Translations under genes and position numbers: made by a program | The notes under the pieces: model-generated | Databases searched by the model: none | What the model was told of the DNA's origin: nothing | What the model saw: the letters and a program-made list of their open reading frames with translations, nothing else | Source: Methylobacterium terrae | GTDB taxonomy: Bacteria > Pseudomonadota > Alphaproteobacteria > Rhizobiales > Beijerinckiaceae | DNA: 64,000 bases | Assembly (NCBI RefSeq): GCF_003173755.1 | Contig: NZ_CP029553.1 | Coordinates: 6,080,001 to 6,144,000, forward strand | Direction: 5' to 3' | Shown here: one piece after another, positions 54,696 through 62,691 of the stretch | Layout: each line of letters begins with the position of its first letter | Numbering within the stretch: position 1 is the first letter of the stretch

Positions 54696-55889
54696 TCAGG
54701 GCGCCGCACGCATGGCTCGGCTGGCCGGCACCAGCAGGATGCCGCGGGATTCGAGGTCCCGCGCCCAGCGGGCGATCCGGTCGATCGAGAGCGGCAGGGC
54801 GGTGGCGGAGCCGAGCGCGAAGCCCGACTTGCGCGCCGCCTCCTCCAGCCGGGCGAGCTCGCGGTCGATGGCGTCGGGACGCGGCACCGCGTCGACGACG
54901 AGCTCGGCCCGGGCCACCGGGACCTTGGCCTTGCGGCCGACCTCGCGGGCGAGCGAGCGCGGCGAGGTGCCGTCGTCGAGGAAGCCGAGGCCGCGCCCGC
55001 CGATCTCGCGCAGGACCGGCTCGAGCGCGCCGGCCTCGGCCGTGAGGCGCGCGCCCATGAAGTTGGTGACCCCGACCGCGCCGGGCACCCGGGCGAGCAC
55101 GAAGGCGAGGCGGTCGAGGTTCTCGGCGGGCTTGGCGCCGGCGAGCAGGGTCTGGGGGCCGGGATCGTTGTCGGGATAGTCGAACGGCTCCATCGGCGCC
55201 TGCACCATCACCTCGTGCCCGGCCTCGCGGGCGCGGGCGGCGCTGCGGGTCACGTCGGCGCCGTAGGGGGCGAAGGCGAGCGTCACCGCGGGGGCCAGGC
55301 GCTGGATCGCGTCCTGGGTCGCCGCCTGGCCGATGCCGAGGCCCGACACCACGAGGGCGATGCGGCCCGCGACCGCGCCGCCGCGCTCGAGGCCGGCGGC
55401 CTCGGGCCGCGCGTAGACGTCGAGGGCGCGGGCGCCGTCCGGGCCGATCTTCGGCAGCACGCCGTAGCGGCCGCGCTCGGTCAGGCGCGGGTCGGGGGCG
55501 GGCTTGAGCTGGATCGGCCCGCTGCCCGGCACCCGGATCACCACCGAGTCCGGCGCGGCCGTGCCGTCCGGCCGGCTGACGGAGACGCCCGAGGCCCGCT
55601 CGACCTCGTCGGCGTTGCGGCTCGCCGGGTCGGGACGCACCGGGACCGCCGGTTCGGGCACGGGCGCGCTCGGCGCCCGGACCTCGATCGCGGCGACCGC
55701 GTAGGGCTCGCCGGCGAGGGGATCGTCGCCGAGTGCGAGGAACGCGGCGAGCGCGAGCGCGCTCGCGCCGAGGAGCGCGGCGGCGAGCACCCGGGGGCGC
55801 AGGGCGGCGCGCCAGCGGGCGGCGCGGGCGGTCGCCTCGTCCCGCAGCCCGAGGGGACGGGTCAGGATGGTGTCGGACGCGAGCGGCAC
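54696..55889 (-). CDS. Divergent polysaccharide deacetylase (YibQ family)
   Basis: A 397-residue protein with one N-terminal transmembrane helix (VLAAALLGASALALAAFLALG), a Pro-rich spacer and a C-terminal NodB-like barrel. VSGLGIGQAATQDAIQRLAPAVTLAFAPYG, EVMVQAPMEPFDYPDNDPGPQTL and VTNFMGARLTAE mark the YibQ family. The canonical deacetylase metal residues are altered. It sits after ctpA and envC, and its family is often linked to that envelope block. Its start is GTG 55889. Confidence 0.87.
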   Translation of the reverse strand: MPLASDTILTRPLGLRDEATARAARWRAALRPRVLAAALLGASALALAAFLALGDDPLAGEPYAVAAIEVRAPSAPVPEPAVPVRPDPASRNADEVERASGVSVSRPDGTAAPDSVVIRVPGSGPIQLKPAPDPRLTERGRYGVLPKIGPDGARALDVYARPEAAGLERGGAVAGRIALVVSGLGIGQAATQDAIQRLAPAVTLAFAPYGADVTRSAARAREAGHEVMVQAPMEPFDYPDNDPGPQTLLAGAKPAENLDRLAFVLARVPGAVGVTNFMGARLTAEAGALEPVLREIGGRGLGFLDDGTSPRSLAREVGRKAKVPVARAELVVDAVPRPDAIDRELARLEEAARKSGFALGSATALPLSIDRIARWARDLESRGILLVPASRAMRAAP

Positions 55890-55920
55890 AGGCGTGAGGT
55901 CCCGCGACCGTGTCGCTGCG

Positions 55921-55972
55921 AAAAAGCGGAAGGCCCGCAGCGCCGGTCGTTCGACCGGTATTGCGGGCCTTC
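55921..55972 (-). terminator. Intrinsic terminator of ctpA
   Basis: On the minus strand GAAGGCCCGCA pairs with TGCGGGCCTTC around an inner hairpin (CCGGTCG/CGACCGG) and is followed by CGCTTTTT. It lies 49 bp after the ctpA stop, so it closes the proA-to-ctpA side of the block and separates it from yibQ. Confidence 0.8.
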
Positions 55973-56020
55973 GTGGTAAACGCGGCGTTAAGGCGGGCGC
56001 AGGACGCGCCCGGCCACCGG

Positions 56021-57361
56021 TCAGTTCGGCTTCGGCTCCGTGGTCTTGTCCGTGGTCTTGGCGGTGTTGGCCGCGCCCTTCTGCACGCCGTGCAGGAAGT
56101 CGACCGCGGCGATGAGCTGCTTGTCCTTGGCCGGGTCCGGCGGGACGTAGGCCGACGAGCCGCCGCGCTCCTCGGTGTCCTTCTGCTTGAGGTGGCCCTT
56201 CAGGCCGGCTTCGCCCTTGGTCTCGTCCTTGCCCTTCAGCTCGTCGGGCACGTCCTGCAGCACCTCCTGGTCGGGCTCGATGCCCTTGGCCTGGATCGAG
56301 CGGCCGGACGGGGTGTAGTAGCGCGCGGTGGTGAGCCGCAGGGCGCCGTTGCCGCCGAGCGGGATGATCGACTGCACCGAGCCCTTGCCGAACGAGCGGG
56401 TGCCGATGACGGTCGCGCGCTTGTGGTCCTGGAGGGCACCGGCGACGATCTCCGAGGCCGAGGCCGAGCCGCCGTTGACCAGCACGACGATCGGCTTGCC
56501 CTTGGTCAGGTCGCCGGACTTGGCCGAGAAGCGCTGGGTCTCGTCCGGGTTGCGGCCGCGGGTCGAGACGATCTCGCCGCGGTCGAGGAAGGCGTCGGAG
56601 ACCATCACCGCCTGGTCGAGCAGGCCGCCCGGGTTGTTGCGCAGGTCGATGACGAAGCCCTTGAGCTTGTCGCCCGGCATCTCGGTCGACATCTTGTCGA
56701 TCGCCGCCTTCAGGCCGTCATAGGTCTGCTCGTTGAACTGGGTCAGGCGGATGTAGCCGATGTCGCCGCCCTCGGTGCGCGAGCGCACCGGCTTGATCCG
56801 GATCAGGTCGCGGTTGAGCGTGACCTCGAGCGGCTCCTTGGCCTCCTTGCGGGAGATCTTGAGCTTCACCGGCGAGTTGACCGGGCCGCGCATCTTGTCG
56901 ACGGCCTGGTTGAGGGTCAGGCCCTGGACCTGGTCGCCGTCGATCTGGGTGATGATGTCGTTGGCGAGCAGGCCCGCGCGGGCGGCCGGGGTGTCGTCGA
57001 TCGGGGTGACGACCTTGATCAGGCCGTCCTCCATCGTGACCTCGATGCCGAGGCCCCCGAACTCGCCCTTGGTCTGGACCTGCATGTCACGGAAGCTCTT
57101 GGCGTCCATGTAGCTCGAATGCGGGTCGAGCGAGGTCAGCATGCCGTTGACGGCCGCCTCGATCAGCTTGGCCTCGTCGGGCTTCTCGACGTAGTCGGTG
57201 CGGATCTTCTCGAACACGTCGCCGAACAGGCTGAGCTGGCGATAGGTCTCGGCCGAGGCGGCGACGGCGCTCGTGCTCGAGAGCAGGTGGGTCTGGGTCG
57301 CCACCGTGGCCGTCCCGGCGCCCAGGATGGCTCCGAACAGGACGAGGGAAACTTTGCGCAT
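56021..57361 (-). CDS. ctpA: Carboxy-terminal processing protease (S41 family)
   Basis: A 446-residue periplasmic serine protease. A signal or anchor (MRKVSLVLFGAILGAG) is followed by a PDZ domain (GGLGIEVTMEDGLIKVVTPIDDTPAARAGL) and the S41 core, with the catalytic Ser in GGSASASEIV and the Lys in SFGKGSVQ. Such proteases trim envelope proteins and cell-wall hydrolases. The start overlaps the envC stop (TAATG), so the two are coupled. The start at 57361 has AAGG upstream. Confidence 0.95.
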   Translation of the reverse strand: MRKVSLVLFGAILGAGTATVATQTHLLSSTSAVAASAETYRQLSLFGDVFEKIRTDYVEKPDEAKLIEAAVNGMLTSLDPHSSYMDAKSFRDMQVQTKGEFGGLGIEVTMEDGLIKVVTPIDDTPAARAGLLANDIITQIDGDQVQGLTLNQAVDKMRGPVNSPVKLKISRKEAKEPLEVTLNRDLIRIKPVRSRTEGGDIGYIRLTQFNEQTYDGLKAAIDKMSTEMPGDKLKGFVIDLRNNPGGLLDQAVMVSDAFLDRGEIVSTRGRNPDETQRFSAKSGDLTKGKPIVVLVNGGSASASEIVAGALQDHKRATVIGTRSFGKGSVQSIIPLGGNGALRLTTARYYTPSGRSIQAKGIEPDQEVLQDVPDELKGKDETKGEAGLKGHLKQKDTEERGGSSAYVPPDPAKDKQLIAAVDFLHGVQKGAANTAKTTDKTTEPKPN

Positions 57362-58683
57362 TATCCGCGAACCTTCTCGCTTGACCCTTTGGCCCACCAA
57401 GGATCCGGGTCGATGGAGCCACCGTCTTTCTTGAACTCGACGTACAGGACGGGATCGTTCCGCCCACCGGCTCCTGCCGAAGGTGCGGAGCCCGTGTCTC
57501 CCATCACGGCGACCGGCTCCCCCGCGAGCACGAACTGACCCACCTCGACGTTGATCTGGTCCATGCCCGCCAGGAGCAGATAGTAGCCGTCGCCCGCGTT
57601 GATGATCAAGAGACGACCGTAGGAGCGGAACGCCCCCGCATAGGCCACCCAGCCGTCCGCCGGAGAGGAGACGACGCCCCGCGGGCGCGTCATGAGCGAT
57701 ATGCCGCGGCTGGTGCCCCCTGCCCCGTCGGCGCTGCCGAAGGTCCGCACCACCTCGCCGCTCACCGGTCGCGGCAGCAGGCCGCGTCCTTGCGCGAAGG
57801 GCACCTTGGGGGCGAGCCGGGCCGGATCGCGCAGCGCCGCCGCCGCGAAGCGCTCGCGGGTCTCGCGGCTCTCGGCCTCCGCCGCCTCCTTCGCCGCGCC
57901 GGCGGCGCGGCGGGCGTTGGTGAGGTCGCCGTCGAGACGGTCGACCAGGTCCTTGAGGGTACGGGCCTGGCCGGCGAGCCCGGTCGCGCGGTCGCGCTCG
58001 GCGGTGAGCCCGCTCTCGGCCTCGCCGAGGCGGGCCTGGCGCGCCGCGATGAGGGCGGTCAGGCGCTGGCGCTCGGCGGCCCAGCCCTTGATGTCGCCGC
58101 GCAGGGTCTCCTGGTCGGCGGCGATCAGGCCGCGCAGGCGCACGAGTTCGGCGAGGTCGCCGGCCAGGGTCTCGGCCTCGCCCTGGAGTTCCGGCACCAC
58201 GGCGCCGAGCAGCATCGAGGTGCGGATCGCCGCCAGCACGTCCTCGGGCCGCACCAGCACCGCCGGCGGCGGGCGCCGTCCCATGCGCTGGAGGGCGGCC
58301 AGGACCTCGGCGATGACGCCGCGGCGGCCCTCGAGCGAGCGGCGCAGCGCCATCTCGCTACCCGCCATGGTCTGGAGCCGCGCCTCGAGCTCGGAGATCC
58401 GGCCTTCCGCCTCCTGCGCCTTGCGGGCGGCGTCGATCAGGGCCTGGTTGAGCCTCGCGCCGTCGCCCTTGATCTCGGCGACCTCGCGCTCGAGCCTGGC
58501 GCGGGTCTCGCCGCTCGCGGCCAGGGCGCTCTCGATCGCCCGCAGGCTCTCGGCCTTGCGGTCCTTCTCGGATTGCGCCTTCGCCACGGCGTCGACCGCC
58601 GGGTCGGGCACCGGCTGGGCGCCCGCGGAGACCGCGCAGGCGAGGGACGCCGTCAGCAGGGCGGGGAGAAGCGCTCGGGTCAC
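57361..58683 (-). CDS. envC: EnvC-like murein hydrolase activator
   Basis: A 440-residue protein: a signal peptide (MTRALLPALLTASLACAVSAGA), a long coiled coil (about 30-290) and a LytM-like C-terminal domain. The metal-binding HxxxD and HxH residues of active M23 peptidases are missing (GISLMTRPRG and LYVEF), as expected for an activator of amidases rather than an enzyme. It overlaps rlmH by GTGA and ctpA by TAATG. It probably acts in cell separation. Confidence 0.9.
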   Translation of the reverse strand: MTRALLPALLTASLACAVSAGAQPVPDPAVDAVAKAQSEKDRKAESLRAIESALAASGETRARLEREVAEIKGDGARLNQALIDAARKAQEAEGRISELEARLQTMAGSEMALRRSLEGRRGVIAEVLAALQRMGRRPPPAVLVRPEDVLAAIRTSMLLGAVVPELQGEAETLAGDLAELVRLRGLIAADQETLRGDIKGWAAERQRLTALIAARQARLGEAESGLTAERDRATGLAGQARTLKDLVDRLDGDLTNARRAAGAAKEAAEAESRETRERFAAAALRDPARLAPKVPFAQGRGLLPRPVSGEVVRTFGSADGAGGTSRGISLMTRPRGVVSSPADGWVAYAGAFRSYGRLLIINAGDGYYLLLAGMDQINVEVGQFVLAGEPVAVMGDTGSAPSAGAGGRNDPVLYVEFKKDGGSIDPDPWWAKGSSEKVRG

Positions 58684-59168
58684 GGGGCGCCGCGGTGATA
58701 GGGGTGGCCGGAGAGGATCGTCATGGCCCGGTAGAGCTGCTCGAGGGCCAGGACACGGACGAGCCCGTGCGGCAGTGTGGCGGCGCCGAAGGCGAAAACG
58801 AGGTCGGCCCTGGCCCTGACACTAGGGTCGAGCCCGTCGGCGCCGCCAATCACGATGGCGAGACCGGGCCGGCTGCCGTCGCGCCAGGCGCCGACCTGGG
58901 CGGCGAAATCCAGGCTGGTGACGGTACGCCCGCCCTCGTCGAGGACGACCGCCGCGGCGCCGGCGGGGATGGAAGCCAGGATCGCGGCCGCCTCCTCGGC
59001 GCAGCGGTCCAGCGCGCGCCGGGCCCGGCTCTCCGGGATCTCGGTCAGCTGCACGGCGGAGAAGCCGAGGCCGCGGCCGAGCGCGTCGGCGCGTCCGCGA
59101 TAGTCCTCGGCGAGGTCGCGCTCGGGGCCGCGCTTGAGGCGACCCACCGCGACGAGGGCGAGCCGCAT
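58680..59168 (-). CDS. rlmH: 23S rRNA pseudouridine1915 N3-methyltransferase RlmH
   Basis: A 162-residue SPOUT methyltransferase acting on 70S ribosomes. LDEGGRTVTSLDFA, the knot segment AIVIGGADGLDPSVRARAD, LPHGLVRVLALEQLYRAMTILSGHPYHRG and the C-terminal GHPYHR are diagnostic. It sits between rsfS and envC, overlapping envC by four bases. Confidence 0.96.
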   Translation of the reverse strand: MRLALVAVGRLKRGPERDLAEDYRGRADALGRGLGFSAVQLTEIPESRARRALDRCAEEAAAILASIPAGAAAVVLDEGGRTVTSLDFAAQVGAWRDGSRPGLAIVIGGADGLDPSVRARADLVFAFGAATLPHGLVRVLALEQLYRAMTILSGHPYHRGAP

Positions 59169-59195
59169 GGCGGCGTGTCCGTTCCTGGCGTCGCC

Positions 59196-59660
59196 TCAGC
59201 CGGCGAGACGGTCGGCCGGCCGGTCGGCACCCCAGATCTTCTCGAGATTGTAGAAGTGGCGCACCTCGGGCCGGAAGACGTGGACCAGGAGGTCGCCGGC
59301 ATCGATCAGCACCCAGTCGCAGGCCGGCAGGCCCTCGACCCGGGGATTGCCGAAGCCGCGGGTCTTGAACTCCTGGATCACCTTGTCGGCGATCGAGCCG
59401 ACGTGGCGCTGGGAGCGGCCGGAGGTGATGATCATGGCGTCGGCGAGCGAGGTCCGGCCGACGAGGTCGATCTCGACGGTGTCCTCGGCCTTCATGTCCT
59501 CGAGACAGGCGAGGGCAACCGACCTCATGTCCGCGGCCTCGAGCGCGTCCGTCCGGGATTCCTGACGGGTTTCCTGCGCCTCGGGCTGCACGGGAAGCTC
59601 GTTGTCGTGAGCTTCGTGAGAGATTGCGTCGTTCAGTGCCGACCCCTGTCGATGAGGCAC
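59196..59660 (-). CDS. rsfS: Ribosomal silencing factor RsfS
   Basis: RsfS binds L14 and blocks subunit joining under starvation. The core is complete: LEDMKAEDTVEIDLVGRTSLADAMIITSGRSQRHVGSIAD, RVEGLPACDWVLIDAGDLLVHVF and RHFYNLEKIWGADRP. The start is uncertain: GTG 59660 (154 residues) resembles the longer alphaproteobacterial forms but has a weak ribosome site. CTG 59636 has AGGGG upstream, and ATG 59528 gives a 110-residue core. It lies between nadD and rlmH, the usual order. Confidence 0.88.
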   Translation of the reverse strand: MPHRQGSALNDAISHEAHDNELPVQPEAQETRQESRTDALEAADMRSVALACLEDMKAEDTVEIDLVGRTSLADAMIITSGRSQRHVGSIADKVIQEFKTRGFGNPRVEGLPACDWVLIDAGDLLVHVFRPEVRHFYNLEKIWGADRPADRLAG

Positions 59661-59787
59661 CTGCCGGCGCCACGAGACGATGATGACCCGCGGCGCGCGA
59701 CGGCGCCGATGCTGTTGAGAGATGACAGTGGCGCGCCGATGCCGGTTTTTCAAGCTCGGGCGCGCGGGAATCCCGGTCGATCGCCGG

Positions 59788-60390
59788 TCAGCGCGGGGTT
59801 TTGCCGGCCCGCAGCGCCGTCGAGGACAGGCTGTTGCGCGGCCCGTGCAGGAAGACCCAGGCCGGCGGCTCCCTCTCGGCCAGGGTCGGGGCGGCACGCT
59901 CGTCGATGCGCGCGCCCGAGAGCGCCCGTGCGGCGGGCGAGGCCATCGCCTTGAGGGTGTAGCCCGGCCGGTCGATCACCGCGAAGGGCATCCGGGCGGC
60001 GATCTCGCGCCAGCCGCGCCAGCGGTGGAAGCTCGCCAGGCTGTCGGCCCCCATGATCCAGACGAAGCGGACCTCCGGGTGCCGGTCCGTCAGCCAGCGC
60101 AGGGTCTCGACGGTGTAGCGGACGCCCAGGACGGCTTCGAAGTCGGTGACGGCGATCCGGGGATCGGCGGCGACCGCCCGGGCTCCCGCCGCCCGGGCCG
60201 CGGGGCCGGGCAGCCCGCTGCGGTCCTTCAGCGGGTTGCCGGGGCTCACCAGCCACCACACCCGGTCGAGGGCGAGGCGCCGCAGGGCCAGCCGGCTGAC
60301 GTGCCGGTGGCCGGCATGGGCCGGGTTGAACGAGCCGCCGTAGAGGCCGACCCGCAGGCCCGGCGCGAGGGGCGGCAGGCGCGGGATCAC
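59788..60390 (-). CDS. nadD: Nicotinate-nucleotide adenylyltransferase
   Basis: A 200-residue enzyme converting nicotinate mononucleotide to deamido-NAD. GLYGGSFNPAHAGHRHVSRLAL carries the HxGH nucleotidyltransferase motif; WWLVSPGNPLK and the C-terminal SLSSTALR complete the active site. It starts at GTG 60390, 38 bp after proA, in the conserved proA-nadD-rsfS-rlmH order. Confidence 0.95.
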   Translation of the reverse strand: MIPRLPPLAPGLRVGLYGGSFNPAHAGHRHVSRLALRRLALDRVWWLVSPGNPLKDRSGLPGPAARAAGARAVAADPRIAVTDFEAVLGVRYTVETLRWLTDRHPEVRFVWIMGADSLASFHRWRGWREIAARMPFAVIDRPGYTLKAMASPAARALSGARIDERAAPTLAEREPPAWVFLHGPRNSLSSTALRAGKTPR

Positions 60391-60428
60391 GGGTGCATCC
60401 GAAACCTGCCGTCCCCTCGCTCAGACGG

Positions 60429-61718
60429 TCACGGGCGAATCTGCCCCGTGCCGCGGACCCGGTACTTGAAGGTGGTGAGCTGCTCGACCCCGACCGGCCC
60501 GCGGGCGTGCATCCGCCCGGTGGCGATGCCGATCTCGGCGCCGAAGCCGAACTCGCCGCCGTCGGCGAACTGGGTCGAGGCGTTGTGGATCACGATCGCC
60601 GAATCGACCTCGGCCATGAACCGCTCGGCCGCCGCCCGGTCCTCGGTCAGGATCGACTCGGTGTGGTGCGAGCCGTAGGTCTCGATGTGGTCGACCGCGG
60701 CCTCCAACCCGTCGACCACCCGCACGGAGATGATCGCGTCGAGGTACTCGGTGCGCCAATCCTCCTCGGTCGCCGGGCTCACCCGCGGGTCCACCGCCTG
60801 GGTCGCCGCATCGCCGCGCACGGCGCAGCCGGCCTCCAGGAGGTCGGTCACCAGGGGGCCGAGGTGGGTGCCCGCGCAAGGGCGGTCGACCAGCAGGGTC
60901 TCGGCGGCCCCGCAGATGCCGGTGCGGCGCATCTTGCTGTTGCGCACGATGCTGCGGGCCATGGCGAGGTCGGCGCCCGCGTGGACGAAGACGTGGCAGA
61001 TCCCCTCGAGATGGGCGAAGACCGGCACCCGCGCCTCGTCCTGCACCCGCGCCACCAGGCTCTTGCCGCCGCGGGGCACGATCACGTCGATGGCGCCGTC
61101 GAGGCCGGTGAGCATGGCGCCGACCGCCGCCCGGTCCTTCGTCGGCACGAGCTGGATCGCGTCCGCCGGCAGGCCGTGGCGGGTCAGGCCCTCGACCATC
61201 GCCTGCGCGATGGCGGTGGCGCTGCGGTGGCTCTCCGAGCCGGCGCGCAGGATCGCGGCGTTGCCGGCCTTGAGGCAGAGCGCGCCGGCATCCGCCGTGA
61301 CGTTGGGGCGGCTCTCGAAGATCACCCCGACGACGCCCAGAGGCGTCGCCACCCGCTCGATCGTCAGGCCGTTCGGCCGCTCGTAGGTGGCGAGCACCCG
61401 CCCGAGCGGATCGGGCAGGCCGGCGATGCTCTCGAGCGCCTCGGCGATCGCCTCGATCCGGGCCGGGTTCAGGGCCAGGCGGTCGAGGCTGGCGGCGGGC
61501 AGGCCCTTGGCCCGGGCCTCGTCGAGGTCGGCGCCGTTCGCCGCCAGGATCGCCGCGCTCGCGTCGCGCAGCGAGGACGCGGCCTCGCGCAGGGCCGCAT
61601 CCTTGGTCGGGCCTGGGACCAGCGCCATCCGACGGGCGGCGGCGCGGGCACGCCGGCCGATCTCGCGCATCAGCGCGTCGACGTCCTCATGACGGGGCTT
61701 CAGGCTCAGCACGGACAC
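60429..61718 (-). CDS. proA: Glutamate-5-semialdehyde dehydrogenase
   Basis: A 429-residue NADPH-dependent enzyme of proline synthesis that reduces glutamyl-5-phosphate. [37 protein letters not shown] and [20 protein letters not shown] are family hallmarks, and the catalytic Cys is in [13 protein letters not shown]. The start is GTG 61718, preceded by GGGATG; GTG 61712 is a close alternative. The partner proB is not in the window. Confidence 0.95.
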   Translation of the reverse strand: MSVLSLKPRHEDVDALMREIGRRARAAARRMALVPGPTKDAALREAASSLRDASAAILAANGADLDEARAKGLPAASLDRLALNPARIEAIAEALESIAGLPDPLGRVLATYERPNGLTIERVATPLGVVGVIFESRPNVTADAGALCLKAGNAAILRAGSESHRSATAIAQAMVEGLTRHGLPADAIQLVPTKDRAAVGAMLTGLDGAIDVIVPRGGKSLVARVQDEARVPVFAHLEGICHVFVHAGADLAMARSIVRNSKMRRTGICGAAETLLVDRPCAGTHLGPLVTDLLEAGCAVRGDAATQAVDPRVSPATEEDWRTEYLDAIISVRVVDGLEAAVDHIETYGSHHTESILTEDRAAAERFMAEVDSAIVIHNASTQFADGGEFGFGAEIGIATGRMHARGPVGVEQLTTFKYRVRGTGQIRP

Positions 61719-61992
61719 GGCATCACATCCCGGCCGCGGCAGGCGGCCCAAGGTCTCGGAAGGGAACCGTCATGCCATGGCGGGTGGGCGGGCGACAAGG
61801 GCGGGCGGCGGCGGAGCGAGGCCGCGGCGAAGGCGACGCCAGGAGAGTGCGGCTGTTCACACCCATCGCACGACCCAGAGAAAAAGAGATTTCCTCATGT
61901 TAGATCAAAGATAGTCGGAGCGCGTCATCTCCTGCGGGTTGTGTCCCGTTCGCAACTCTCAGTGTTTTCGCGTGACGACACCCGCGTAGCGC
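61719..61992. other. Divergent intergenic region
   Basis: Between proA and the lipoprotein gene. It has an AT-richer patch at 61880-61915 (AAAAAGAGATTTCC, TGTTAGATCAAAGATAG) that may hold the proA-block promoter on the minus strand. I could not fix the boxes, and no gene is seen. Confidence 0.4.
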
Positions 61993-62020
61993 TTGATCGC
62001 GCCCGCTTCCGTTCTATCAG
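61993..62020 (+). promoter_or_regulatory. Putative promoter of the lipoprotein gene
   Basis: TTGATC (61993-61998) and TATCAG (62015-62020) are 16 bp apart, and the start codon lies 39 bp after the second box. Agreement with the sigma-70 consensus is moderate. Confidence 0.5.
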
Positions 62021-62058
62021 TTTTCGTCTTCGTCCGAAGAGACGATCTGGGGGGCGTC

Positions 62059-62490
62059 ATGTCTATCAAGACGATCAGCGCGTCCGTCCTCGTGGCGGTC
62101 AGTGTCGGCGCGTGCGGCAGCATCGTGCGCGGCACGACGGAGCAGATATCGTTCGTGTCCGTACCGTCGGGTGCGGCGGTGAGCACGGACAAGAAGTACG
62201 CCTGCCCGGTCACGCCGTGCACGCTCGAGGTCGACCGCTCGGACGAGTTCGTCGCGACCTTCACGAAGCCCGGCTTCCACCCGGAATCGATCCCGGTGCG
62301 CACGAAGGTCGTCGGCCGGGGGGCGGCGAGCGTCGCCGGCAACGTCCTGGCCGGCGGCGTGATCGGTCTGGGCGTCGATGCCTATACGGGTGCCGCCCTC
62401 GACCACGAGCCGAACCCGGTGGTCGCCACCATGCGGCCGGCCGGCGGCCCCCGCCGCCGCGGACCGGGCCCGAACGAGCCGGGCATGTGA
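62059..62490 (+). CDS. Small lipoprotein of unknown function
   Basis: A 143-residue protein. The signal sequence ends in a lipobox (SVGAC, acylated Cys about residue 19). The mature part has a PEGA-like beta pattern (VSVPSGAAVSTDKKYACPVTPCTLEVDRSDEFVATFTKPGF), a Gly-rich hydrophobic stretch and a basic, Pro-rich tail. PEGA-type domains bind surfaces or glycans in envelope proteins. The ribosome site is GGGGGG six bases upstream. The family is not firmly recognised. Confidence 0.7.
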   Translation: MSIKTISASVLVAVSVGACGSIVRGTTEQISFVSVPSGAAVSTDKKYACPVTPCTLEVDRSDEFVATFTKPGFHPESIPVRTKVVGRGAASVAGNVLAGGVIGLGVDAYTGAALDHEPNPVVATMRPAGGPRRRGPGPNEPGM

Positions 62491-62691
62491 TGGACGCGCG
62501 GGAGCGCGGCGCCGCGCCGGACATCCCTCCCCGCGACCCGGCTCGGCTCAGCTTCTCGTCTGTTCAGTGATCGGATATCGACGATCCGAGACGCCTCCAC
62601 GGCCCGGTCGGTCTCGGGCGAGCCCGAGACCGAATCGACGCCTCGGCATCTCGGGCCGTCGGTACCGGTCGCGAGCCCGCGAGGGCGCCGA

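Noticed and set aside
57361..58683. EnvC-like gene as an active M23 endopeptidase
   Set aside because: The zinc-binding His/Asp residues are replaced, which fits the non-catalytic activator class.
60393..62570. A 725-residue plus-strand open frame across proA and the lipoprotein gene
   Set aside because: It overlaps two well-supported genes, has no recognisable domain and shows the low-complexity composition of a shadow frame.
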